Source: Tetrapyrgos nigripes
Lineage: Eukaryota > Basidiomycota > Agaricomycetes > Agaricales > Campanellaceae
Assembly (NCBI GenBank): GCA_013368315.1
Contig: JAACJM010000227.1
Coordinates: forward strand, 62,001 to 126,000
Direction: 5' to 3'
Length of the DNA: 64,000 nt
The notes beneath the pieces are model-generated. The model made no database searches, was not told where the DNA came from, and saw only the letters and a list, made by a program, of their open reading frames with translations. Below are positions 22,700 through 33,442 of this stretch, piece after piece (the first letter of the stretch is position 1; each line of letters begins with the position of its first letter). Made by a program: the position numbers and the translations under genes.

Positions 22700-23495
22700 T
22701 GTCCGTCACGAAGCCGTGGAATGGCATGAACGACATGTCGACACCACTTTGATCCTCAACCATTCCCTGGGACGTGTCTCCTGTATACAGACACAACGAC
22801 ATCCGAATTCCCTTCAGCTTCGTTACAACAAATTGAGAAGGATGAGTACAGTTAAATGAGAGAAGAGACAGAACGAAGATTGTGTAGAGAGGCACGACGT
22901 AACGTCAACACGGACATCGTAAGCATCGTGAGCATGGCAAAGACGATCATAGCAGCATTGGAGGGGACCCGGGAGATTGAAGAGGGGAGTTGAGGAGGGA
23001 GATGGAAGTGGAGATGAAGAGAAGAAGTGATGACCAGGTCAAGAGAAACAAGAGAAACGCCGAAACTCATGCGAGGTAAAACCACCGAACTAGCCCGTTC
23101 CCTCCGACCTTCCTTCCTTCCTTCTGACGCTCTTAGCTGACAACCCAAAGATCTTCTGACCAGAATATATTGATAAAGATGATACCGACAGCTTGAAAAG
23201 TATGTTCCATGCATATTCCAGTCCTACAACACAGCAGAAATGTCAGCATAAGAATAATGAGTACGGGACAAAAAAGGACCGAAAGAAAAAATTTTGGCCA
23301 AGACGTCACCGTCAGTGGGAATGGACGAGGTGTCCATGCGCCCATCAACGCAGCAGAGGGAAGCAGTGTTGGGGAAAGGAGGTGAAGAGAAAGATGAGAC
23401 GAAGAGAAAAGATGAGACGAAGAGAAAGAACAAGGAAAAGAAAGAAGAAGAAAAAATAACCGGTTGAGGCCAAAAAAACTCACTGAGACATGACA
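22700..23495. repeat. Dispersed repeat D, copy 1 (uninterrupted)
   Basis: Begins TGTCCGTCACGAAGCC and ends GAGACATGACA. Matches 26226-26419 plus 29627-29983 plus 30410-30633 in the same orientation. Because it is uninterrupted, it shows the empty target sites for the two insertions in copy 2 (near 22887 and 23257). TG..CA ends are LTR-like, but no 5-bp target duplication was found and no retroelement genes are attached. Confidence 0.75.
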
Positions 23496-23566
23496 TGTAT
23501 GACAACTTGAAGGAAGCTCTTCCGGCGTGTCTGTCGTCCCGAAAGAACGAAGACAGACTGTATAAA

Positions 23567-23806
23567 TGGCCAAACAGTGCGACATCTTGAGCAATTACAC
23601 GGATAGTTCAAGACTCGAGTGATATTTCAGGATAGGCTCTAGCAATACTACAAGTTTGGGTCAGTGAAGAACACTTCAGGATCCATTATGTGATTCTTCT
23701 ACCTGCAGAGTGTATCTGTTTGAGCTATCATCCATTTCTACGTCCATTTGACACGAGACGAAGAACTAGGTGGCAGTGTTATTTATTTGGCAAACAAAGA
23801 TTTCAC
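23567..23806 (-). pseudogene. F-box gene 5'-end fragment (paralogue of the 11.3-kb gene)
   Basis: Plus-strand sequence matches 11163-11525 in direct orientation: TCTTGAGCAATTAC, GATATTTCAGGATAGGCTC, CAAGTTTGGGTCAGTGAAGA and TTATTTGGCAAACAAAG. About 50 bp with the start codon and first codons is deleted, along with smaller pieces. Only the coiled-coil start and 5' UTR region remain, so it is dead. It joins directly to the inverted AKR copy at 23806/23807. Confidence 0.75.
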
Positions 23807-24083
23807 ACTTATCGCGGACTTTTCGACTTTTTGCTCTGTAACCTTTCGGAAGGCTTTCCGCGTTGGCATACACTATCAATGTATGAGACAACAAACTTCG
23901 AGACTTCTCTCCGATATCCTAGGCAATCTTTCGTCGGATAGCTTCCGGGGCGTGGGGGACGTGTCACCGGCAGAATGCTTGCGCAAGTCTTCACTTACTA
24001 ACCCATTTTTCGATTTCCTTTCTAATCACTGACCATTAAGTTCCCAAGAGAAATCGATGACGTTTTGTTTTATCGCGTCTGTG

Positions 24084-24091
24084 TATAAATA
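24084..24091 (+). promoter_or_regulatory. TATA box of AKR copy B
   Basis: TATAAATA about 60 bp upstream of the ATG at 24151, equivalent to the box of copy A. Confidence 0.6.
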
Positions 24092-24150
24092 AGAGCAGTT
24101 CTGGGCATATTCTTCCAGTATTCTTCTCTCAGACATTTACCACCATCATC

Positions 24151-25904
24151 ATGCCTTCCGACCGTCAAAGCGCATTCCAACCTCACCCCAAACCGCCCAC
24201 CTCTCTGGGAGTCCTACGCGTTCTCTCCAGTCGTGCAGGTGTTCGCGTGTCTCCACTTGTCCTTGGAGCTATGAGCATCGGAGACAAGTGGAACAGCTTT
24301 ATGGGCTCAATGTCCAAGGAAGACAGCTTCAAGCTCATGGACGCGTATTTCGAGAAGGGCGGCAACTTCATTGATACCGCCAATAACTAGTAAGGCGTTT
24401 TTGGTGTTCCGGGTACGCGTGTATGCTGACGACCTCGCTAACCGTATGCTTATAGCCAGGATGAGACATCCGAAGAGTTCATCGGTGAATGGATGGAGGC
24501 GAGGAACAACCGTGACCAGATTGTCTTGGCTACCAAGGTGAGTCTTGTCTTTTGCTCATACATGCGTCGTCAAGTGCCCATAAGTATATGTGCTCGTAGT
24601 ACACCACATGCTTCAAAGTTGTCGATCCCGATATCAAGCAAACCACCAACTACGTCGGAAACAACACGAAATCCATGCATGTTTCCTTAAAGCACAGTTT
24701 GAAGAAGCTCAAGACCGATTACATCGATATTCTCTACGTCCACTGGTGGGACTTTGACACCTCCATTGAGGAGATCATGGACAGCTTGCATAACCTGGTG
24801 GTCTCGGGCAAGGTCTTGTACTTGGTGAGTGCCGACAACGTTCTTGACTGTGTACGCTGTCCACTAATGTCATCCTAGGGCGTTTCCGATACACCTGCTT
24901 GGATTGTCTCTCAAGCCAACCAATACGCCAGGGCCTACGGCAAGACTCCTTTCGTCATCTACCAAGGCAAATGGGGTATCACTGACCGTTCTTTCGAGCG
25001 GGATATCATTCCTATGGCGAGAGCTAACGGTACGTGATCAGATACCTATGTACACCACCCATATACTCATGTATTATCTTCTCTGACGCGCATATACTTT
25101 ACTTGGTTTTCTGGACAATTGGCACGCATGTACTTCTCTTCGACATAACGCGCCTACATCCACCGCTCTTCCTTGTGTCTCCTCTTTTCGCCACTCGCCT
25201 TCCATACTTCATGAAACAACCGATTACCAGGCCTCGCACTCGCCCCGTGGAACGTCATCGGTGGAGGTCGTCTTCGCACCGACGAGGAGGAAGAACGCCG
25301 CGAGAAGTCTGGTGAAAACGGAAGATCCTCGTGGGGTTCCGACTGGAAGAGAACGCCTGAGGAGGTCAAGATATCCCGAGCCCTCGAGAAGGTCGCCAAG
25401 GAAGTCGGAGTGAAGAGTATTTCCACTGGTGAGTCCCTTCCGTTCTTTTCCTCCATTACCTGATCTTTCTGACTGTACATGTACTACCAACCTTGTACGT
25501 TCGTTTCCACTCGTTTCTAGTCGCCATTGCCTACGTCCTCCACAAAACGACCAACGTCTTCCCTATCATTGGTGGTCGCAAAGTAGAACACCTCGACCAA
25601 AACATTGAAGCTTTGGACGTGTCCTTGACGGACGAACAGATCAAGTTTTTGGAGACTGAGGCTCCGTCGTTCGATCCTGGGTTCCCTTTCACGATGATTG
25701 TAAGCGTTTTTTTTCATTGTTCTCTTACTGAAGGGTGCTAATGCGTTGTGATGTTCATTTCTTTTTCTTTTGTTTTTTGTTTAGGGCGACGGCACGAATA
25801 TATTCCGCTTGCTTGCAGCGGGTACTTACTTCCAGAGACAGCCTTACCCTAGGCCTCTTGGACCTCCTCCAGCAGTAGGACCGGACGTAGTAGGGGCAGC
25901 GTAG
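24151..25904 (+). CDS. Aldo-keto reductase, aryl-alcohol dehydrogenase type, copy B (397 aa)
   Basis: Seven exons: 24151-24389, 24456-24537, 24600-24824, 24879-25029, 25231-25428, 25521-25699, 25785-25904 (1,194 nt, in frame). The exon lengths equal those of copy A except the last. All AKR residues are present: Asp and Tyr in [14 protein letters not shown], Lys in LATKYT, His in LYVHWWD, and the [12 protein letters not shown] loop. The C-terminus is longer than in copy A (ends [13 protein letters not shown]) because the last exon differs. Coding differences from copy A are few and mostly conservative, so the duplication looks fairly recent and both copies look functional. Intron 4 (25030-25230) is longer than the others, as in copy A. 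Confidence 0.88.
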
Positions 25905-26225
25905 AGACATTGATATGAAAGGAAGATTCGGGCGGACAACGAGTCTGAAGAAGGTTATATGGATATATATACCTAGCTAGAAGAATTGTAGGCTTGGAGG
26001 GCATTGTATCAATGCGGCATGCTGTGTACGTGTAAAATGGTTCTGCACATGATTGCTAGCACAACAAGGGGGTTGCCCATGATACTAGTATTCCCATATA
26101 GTGATGGTTAGTTAGTCCGGCTGTCAGCACGTTAAATTTTATTTTGGAACACCCTCATCTAAGGGTCTGAAGAGTTGCTGCAGAGGGTTTTTGGGGGACC
26201 ATGTAAGGTATCTTTGTAGGGGCTA

Positions 26226-26419
26226 TGTCCGTCACGAAGCCGTGGAATGGCATGAACGACATGTCGACACCACTTTGATCCTCAACCATTCCCTGGGACG
26301 TGTCTCCTGTATACAGACACACGACATCCGAATTCCCTTCAGCTTCGTTACGACTAGAGACAACAAATTGAGAAGGATGAGTACAGTTAAATGAGAGAAG
26401 AGACAAAACGAAGATTGTG
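26226..26419. repeat. Dispersed repeat D, copy 2, left part
   Basis: Starts TGTCCGTCACGAAGCC like copy 1 and is cut at GATTGTG (26413-26419) by the 3.2-kb insertion. Confidence 0.75.
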
Positions 26420-29400
26420 CACCCTATGACACAGGTATTGTATAAAAACGATGGATCAACCACTATTTATACTTTTGTAAAATTCATGTTTGTAGCCATG
26501 GCCGCTTTTATAAAACCTCACTACACTTACCCATGGCTAAACACAGCGAAGTTGCTGACTCAACGTTGCTCAACGCAGTCTCTGTGTCCATGCGACTAGT
26601 CTGGAGGTCTAGTCACGGCCCCAGCTCGGCATGGCAGCACTGACTTACTAATACACGAGATAAGATACTAAAAACAAGCAGCGACTTACTAATGCATGAG
26701 ATAAGACAAGATAAGATACTACTACTGACTCTAAAACCTGCGCCAGACTGTCCATACATGCTCGGGCATTCTGAAGTAAGATAGCACCTTCTCCCGTCAA
26801 GAATTCCTTTGGGATGGAGGGTTATTTCGCCTTACATTCGTTTGCCATCTTCACGTGAACCGACATCTGAGCATACACTGTCCTTCTATAAACTCCCCAC
26901 CCATTTAGCATGTTCCGACCACTGCTTGTCCTCATATCCCATGGTGAAAACTATGCTTCTCATCTCCTCCTGCAGCAAAACCGACTCTTCCTGATAACAA
27001 TGAGCACGCGATACAGAGTACTATATGCTGATCACGTTAAAGACACCATTCTGAGAGCGTGAAGCATGTACCATCTTGAACCTCCTCCTCGTTTGTACTG
27101 AAGATCAATGGTCTCTGGTCTATACTTCGGAAAATGCCTTCCTCCGGTGCTCACTTGCTGTCGGGATTTTTGGAAAACACTCTAGGCTCAGGTTATTTGG
27201 AAAATTCTTGGGCTCGGACACGTACCCGATCCCCTGGGAATATTCCCGCCCTGCTTGGGCACACGGGGATATTGCGCCTACATGTATACCAATCATATTA
27301 GTACACTGTAGCGTAGCGGTACATAGATAAAAATTTCAATTGTCGTTGGGCTTTCCAAGAACTGGGCTATTCACGATCGGTGCATGCTATTAGGGGCTGC
27401 ACCCTGGGAATATTTCCCGCCCTGCCCTGCTTGGGCGCCGGCCCATTGCATCCATATGTTGCGTTCATTATAAATATGCATCATAGCACTCTGTATGTAG
27501 TATGTAGGTAAATATACAGAAATACGCATAGATTTCTTTGGGAAATGCTCCGGGTTCAGGCCATTGCACAGCCCCTGGAAATCCTTACATCGCCAGGTTT
27601 CCATTCCCTTACCCCTCCTCACCTTTTACTCTCGAATCCTTGCATCTGTTACTCGGGTCAGTCGAGAGTCTAGACTCGGATTTATCGGCATATTCTGTAG
27701 TGCCGGTTTTTACGGGGATCAGGGTCGGGCATGCCCCGCTCTGGTCCTTATGTGCGCATTCCCCAATTTGTACACCTATACCAGAGCACAATCGATTGAT
27801 GAGTCGTTTAGAACACTCTTAAGTGAAGAAACCATATTATCTTCTCTTCCTAGGCATTTTTGGGTACTAAATGGCAAGCTGCACTTGATCAGCAACAATT
27901 GTGGCTGAAAGAATAACCATCATTGTAAATTCTTGGGCATGTACAGTTCATACCGGTTCATTGTAGATGTATCAAGTGTGCATAAAATTACTTGAAGGTT
28001 GCTTTCTGGACCCAGAAAGCAACTGCGCCAAGTTGCTATATGCATAGTTCGACACTAATTTAGTGATCATTCGCAGGTGTGACACGTTCTGACTTGATGA
28101 ACCATTTTAAATGGCACCCAGAGGTCAAAGTTAAGGATTTTACATGTATGAAGACTCAGCCGCAGGTATTGGTGCCAAGTGTCACTATATGCCAGGGGGT
28201 CTAACAAGTGATGTATGCATTTGAGTCTTTGGATGATCACTTTTTTGAAGTTTTTGCAACCAAGGTGGCTTTTAAAGCTCTGCCATTTTCAGACAGCTGT
28301 TTATGACTGAATACCTTTAGATTACTGCTTTAAATGTTATTCAGCACATTTTCCCATTTTTTAGTGATTTTCAAAGCGCTGCATGGTACCTCTAATCCAA
28401 GATGAACGTCCCAGATTGACCATTTTATGACAGTTATGTATCAACATGCAAACATATTGCGTATCACTCAAAAGATGGCCACAAAAAATATTCTCAAGCT
28501 ACAAATACATATCTAGATCCTATCCCGAACCTCTCCGAGGTGAAATATGCTCCGTTGTTTCAACGCGAAGCGAAGTAAAGACCGAGATGGTGGGATAAGC
28601 GCCCAGGAAAAGCGTGGGAATATGCTACAAAGGGTTCGACCTGTGTTCGACGTTAATTCGACGTTATTCGATGTTTATTCCGCAATTGGAACGTAACGCG
28701 TCAACCGCCAGCAAACTGCCAGCACAACTCTCGGCCGCCACTCGTTGTCCACTTTGCTCTAAAGACTCATGGGTACGACGATAGCCCCTTTATGGGTCCA
28801 ATGTATGGGCGGGTGCCCAAGCAGGGCAGAAATATTCCCAGGGTGTGGTGCCCCCTGCCCACAGCATCCTTTTGGCAAACCCAACAGCAATCTCAGTATC
28901 TACCATTACTTACAGATGTACTAATGTAATTTGTATAATAATACAGTAGTGTTAGGGCAATATAGCAGCAATGGCGCACGCGCAAGGAGGGCGGAAATAT
29001 TCCCACGCACGGATTAGCCCGAGCCCAAGCGCTTTCTGAATAACCCGAGCCTGCATCATTCGGCAGACCCAACAGTAGGCTCACTTTAACTTATGTACCA
29101 TTACTTATAAACGTACTAGTGTAATTTTTGAAACAATACAGTAGTGGGACAAAATACGATATAGTAGCAACGGCGGGCGCGCAAGGAGTTCCTACGCACA
29201 AGCGTTTTCCGAATAACCCGAGCCAGTGCAGTCTGGTTGGTGCCGAGCTACGCCTAATTAAGATGGCATTTTCCGGTTTGGGATACTGGTATACCGGTAG
29301 GCATATTTCCGATGTAATCCGAAAGAGGTGGATTTTGACCGAATAGTCCGAATAAGGTCACGCGTCGAGAATACGGCAGACTGAGGCCGCGTGTCGAGAA

Positions 29401-29626
29401 TACGGTAATATCCGAATTGCCCAGACCTCCCAGCTAGACGTACCACACCCAAAACGGTAGGACCCTGCCCTAGGCCATTCCGCGCCAGAGGAGCCATAGT
29501 GGGTTGTTGAACAAGCCACGGCCTGGTGGTTGATACACCGTTTTTACAAAAGTATGCTGGTGCTTATATCCATGCGTTTTTGTAAAACTTTTATAAAATT
29601 TTAGTGTTTTGGCCTCGATTGTGTAG
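26420..29626. mobile_element. Insertion of 3,207 bp splitting repeat D
   Basis: Repeat D copy 1 reads straight through ACGAAGATTGTGTAGAGAGG. In copy 2, GATTGTG is present on both sides (26413-26419 and 29627-29633), a 7-bp target duplication. The ends contain related sequence in opposite orientation (ATACTTTTGTAAAA near 26470 and its complement near 29545, plus GATCAACCAC / GTGGTTGAT). The inside holds a long inverted repeat pair but no recognisable transposase. The family is not identified. A 7-bp duplication could also be an 8-bp one with one changed base. Confidence 0.65.
27185..29230. repeat. Internal long inverted repeats with two repeated units per arm
   Basis: Left arm about 27185-27570 and right arm about 28800-29230 are imperfect reverse complements. 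Each arm holds GGGAATATT-CCGCCCT-GCTTGGGC-like blocks twice. In the right arm two units can be aligned directly (about 28870-28985 and 29065-29180; both contain ACCATTACTTA and AATACAGTAGTG). The 1.2 kb between the arms has no clear gene. This looks like a foldback-type or nested TIR element. Confidence 0.5.
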
Positions 29627-29983
29627 AGAGGCGACGACGTGACGTCAACACGGACATCGTGAGCATCGTGAGCATGGCAAAGACGATCATAGCAGCCCGA
29701 TTGAAGAAGGGAGCTGAAGAGGGGCATGGAAGTGGAGATGAAGAGAAGGAATGATGACCAGGCCAAGAGAAACAAGAGAAACACCGAAACTCACAAGGTA
29801 AAACCACCAAGCTAGCCCGTTCCCTCCAACCTTCCCTCCTTCCTTCTGACGCTCTTATCTTACACCACGACACCCAAAGATCTTCTGACAAGAATATATT
29901 GATGAAGATGACACTGACAGCTTGAAAGGTAATATTCCAGTCCTACAACACAGCAGAAATGTCAACATAAGAATAATGGGTAC
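29627..29983. repeat. Dispersed repeat D, copy 2, middle part
   Basis: Continues copy 1 homology from GATTGTGTAGAGAGG to AATAATGGGTAC, where the 426-bp hAT-like element is inserted. Confidence 0.7.
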
Positions 29984-30409
29984 TAGTGTTGCACCAGCTC
30001 GGCTCCGGCTCACTCTGGCTCGGCTATTAACGGCTTGACTATGTCATAACCACGGCTTGGCTTTTGAGCTGTAAACAGCTCATGACTCCGGCTTGAACTC
30101 AATGGAGCCGATAATTGTTCACTTCAATAGACTAATACAGTTGCAATACAGCTGGTGTCATAATTTTCTACAAGTCGATTGAATGACGATTCATATTTGA
30201 TTGTATTCATTTTGTGATCCTAGACCTTGGCTATTCACGTCATTTCAGGGTCTTTTATACACTTTTATATGAGAGACCCTATCCCTAGCCACAAGCGAGC
30301 CCAAGCCAAGTGACACAGAGCCGGCTCATTGTTTGTTTGACTTGGCTTGGCTAAATAGCAGCTTGACTCCTGGCTTAGCCAGAGTTGAGTCGAGCCACGT
30401 GCAACACTA
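29984..30409. mobile_element. Non-autonomous hAT-like element, 426 bp
   Basis: Ends TAGTGTTGCAC and GTGCAACACTA are perfect 11-bp inverted repeats. An exact 8-bp target duplication ATGGGTAC flanks it (29976-29983, 30410-30417). The uninterrupted repeat D copy 1 shows the empty site (ATGAGTAC near 23257). Subterminal GGCTTGG/GGCTC motifs recur in both orientations. No coding capacity. Confidence 0.88.
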
Positions 30410-30633
30410 ATGGGTACGGGACAAAAAAGGACCTTAAGAAAAATTTTAGACGTCATCAGTGGGAATGGATGAGGTGCCCATGTGTCCATCAACGCAGCAG
30501 AGGAAAACAGAGTTGGGGAAAGGAGAGCTGGGGAGGCCATTGCAGAAAGGAGGTAAAGAGAAAAGATGGGACGAAGAGAAAGAAGAAGAAAAAATAACCG
30601 GTTGAGGCCGAAAAAACTCACCGAGACATGACA
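30410..30633. repeat. Dispersed repeat D, copy 2, right part
   Basis: Resumes copy 1 homology (ATGGGTACGGGACAAAAAAG) and ends GAGACATGACA, as in copies 1 and R1. Confidence 0.7.
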
Positions 30634-30739
30634 AGTGAGATTCTCTGACCACGGAAAGAGAATGTATTTTCAGATTGAAGGTTTTGTCATCGTGATAACA
30701 TGACCAGTTTCCTTCTTTCTCCTTTGCATCTACCATCTC

Positions 30740-30761
30740 CTTAAGGATATATATCCTTAAG
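30740..30761. repeat. Perfect 22-bp palindrome
   Basis: CTTAAGGATAT followed by its exact reverse complement. Located about 90 bp upstream of the first open frame of the DIRS-like retroelement. Confidence 0.7.
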
Positions 30762-30838
30762 TGATTCTCTACTCGAAATTTTATTGATCTAGCATAGCGT
30801 TTTACCTCTCCTTCCTTGTGTAAACCTCTCCACCTGAC

Positions 30839-33442
30839 TTGGTCACCTATCCAATGTCCTCTCTCCAAGAACCTTTCCAACTTGATCCTACCTCTCGCTG
30901 CCACGGCACCCATGGTCCTGATGGCTGCTTTCAATGTGCCGCCATTCAGGAACCGAACATGGCAGGTCCAGCTGACCCTGCAAATGGCAACCTAGGCCAG
31001 AACCTTCCAGAACTTGGTGAGGACCAGTTTGAAGAACCGGTTACCCCCTTTCAGTACCTGATCTCCGTCTCAGATGATGATTCCACAGGTGCTGACTGTC
31101 CTTCTATGATGTCCACCAGGTCTCAACATGGTCTGAGCTTTGCTCCTTCCCATCAGGAACCACTGTCTGCTCCATGTCCTCATGTCCCCTCTTATGTACC
31201 CACACCGGGACCTAGCCAACCCCACAGGGAGAACGAGACTGATCCCAATGTCGACACCTCAGAGCACATCCCTGCCTCAGCCAAAGGCAAAGGTTGGGCC
31301 ACTGAACCTCCCTGTACCAGCATGACTTGTGTCACCCCCACTCCAAAGAGAAACAAAGGACCTGAGACCAGGTCGATGATACCGAATCTACCAATGACGA
31401 GTCCATTCCCAGGAAGAAATGGAAGACTGACAAGTCCAGGAAGAAGTCAAGGAAATCCAAGAAGCACGCCAAGAAGGACAAGAAGAAGTCCAAATCTTGT
31501 CGCAGATGTGATTACGACTCTGACTCTTCCAAGTCTTCTTCCTCTTCGTCTTCTTCCTCGTCCTCTTTGTTGGACTCAGAGTCTGATAGGTGTCCCCTTC
31601 TTTCCACTGTGGTCACCAACAGCCTCAGGGACTATTGGCGACACCACATGCCATTACCCCTCTTTAGTGCCAGACTTATGCGTGACTTCATGGCAGTTCT
31701 CTGTGCTAGCAAGGGTCACATACATGCACCTTCAATCTTCCTTCTGCAGGAGTCAGACCTCCCAGACATTGCCTGTAACCTCAGAAATGTGAACTTGTGT
31801 TACTACTGCTATTGCTGAGGCAAAGACGTTGGATCTAGGACTGCTCGCTGGGTTGCCAATGAGTGGTCGCTGAGAGTGACTCTCTACGATAACTTCCCCA
31901 CTGCGATCTACTACCTGCAGGAGACTCTGAACAATTGGGAATCCTCTCCTGAGCTGTGGTGAGTCTCGGTAGCCACCATTTGCCAGCCGGTCTGGGACAG
32001 ATATCACCAGAAAATCATCTCCCAGTGTGCACACTACGCTACCATTCTCCCTGCTGGCATCAACTCTTACCTCTTGGTATGGGTACACGACAACTGTCGG
32101 AACTCATACTCTTGTGTCCCATCCTCACACACTTCCTCTTTGTCCTTTTGAGGTGGTAGCACTGCTGTTTCCTCTCATTGTGACCTCCTCTGCTGGCTAT
32201 GTGGTCTTGAACACTGTTACAGAGACCACAAACCATGGAACGACGACTTCCTCAAGAAGTCTGGCAACTCTTTCAAGGACTCCCAAGGCCGGATGTTCTG
32301 CATTGGGTACAACGGACATGGTTGCTCACAGTCGGCCTCATCCTGTCAATACAAACACCTCTGTGGTCAATGCGGGTCAGTGGATCATACCTCCCAGAAC
32401 CATCCTACCTCCAGCTCCTCTTCGAAGTCAGACTCTTCCCACAAAAAACCATAATCTCTTTCCCATTGTCACTTGTCTTCACCACGAAGCTTGGACTAGA
32501 CTCCTAGTAGCCACTGGCAGCTATGAGCAGTTCAAGGGAGTTCCTGAAGGACTACACAATGGCTTCCTCATTGGAGTGGAGTCCTACACACTATCACATA
32601 CATTCATACCTGACAACCACCCATCTGCTACCACCTATTCTCATATCATCATGGAGAAGTTCAGTGAGGAGATTGCCAAAGGGCGCATCTCCATTGGCTT
32701 CGAACTGGCATACCTTGAATCTCTGATCAGTCCTTTCCACACCTCACCTCTTGCAGTTCTCGAACAGAAACCAGGAAAGTTCAGAATAGTCATCAACCAT
32801 TCCTACCTACACACTCCTACCCACATACAGCGCTCCCTCAATACCAACTCTGCCTCCAGCGACATCTCTCCTTTTGTCCCACATACCCCAGACCCCATCA
32901 CCATAAACCCCAAAATCTACTCTGTCAATTCGTTGATTGACACCAATAGATTTCAATGCGTATGGGGTACTTTCTCAGAATGTTGGCTAATAATTGCGAA
33001 TGCACCTCCCAGAACACAAGCCTCTGTCTTTGACATTGACGCTGCCTTCCGTAACATCCCTATCTACCCATCAGCATGTAAATTCGTCGCCATGACCTTC
33101 AACAGTCTCATATACCTTGACCAATGCCTCAATTTCAGGAAAGCATCCTCACCTGGCATATGGGGACACGTCACAGATGCCATGGTACACATCCTACTAA
33201 ACTCTGGTGTCGACGCCCTAATCAAATGGGTTGATGATTTCATCTTCTTCCAGTATCCTAAACTCTCTCTCCCTGATGGATTGCACACCTTTTCATATGA
33301 CAAGAGCCTCATGTGGTCAGTAGCAGAGGAACTTGGGTGGCCATGGGTGTCACAAACTGCTACAGTTCTTTGTCCTCCTTCTTCTTCTACTTCATTATTG
33401 AACCCATTTTCTGATCATTCGTCTATTGCATTTCCTCGATAA
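30839..33442 (+). mobile_element. DIRS-like retrotransposon relic (gag-like part and partial reverse transcriptase)
   Basis: The 5' part (30839 to about 32430, several frames) is Pro/Ser-rich with a Lys/Ser-rich stretch. It ends in a Cys-rich gag-like block (FCIGYNGHGCSQSASSCQYK, then HLCGQCGSVDHTS). Next comes a reverse-transcriptase segment in the 32027-33442 frame: LHNGFLIGVESY, SPLAVLEQKPGKFRIVINHS, SVNSLIDTNRFQ, ASVFDIDAAFRNIPI, and the palm motif IKWVDDFIFFQ. The order and the WVDDF variant are like the DIRS-type (tyrosine-recombinase) elements of Agaricomycetes. RNase H and recombinase are missing. The frame is lost near 33350, where another element seems to begin. Stops and shifts make it inactive. 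Confidence 0.6.

Larger units (their letters stand above)
23807..26226. repeat. Inverted duplication, arm B (contains AKR copy B)
   Basis: Reverse-complement partner of 11603-13905. The match includes the promoter, the whole gene and about 300 bp of 3' flank, and stops at GTAGGGGCT right where repeat D copy 2 begins. Confidence 0.85.

Noticed and set aside
22700..23495. Repeat D as a solo LTR
   Set aside because: TG..CA ends fit, but the flanks (GCGGA / TGTAT in copy 1 and GGCTA / AGTGA in copy 2) do not form target duplications and no internal retroelement region is known.
27185..29230. CRISPR-like or satellite array
   Set aside because: The repeated blocks are few, long and in inverted arms, without regular spacers; a mobile-element structure explains them better.
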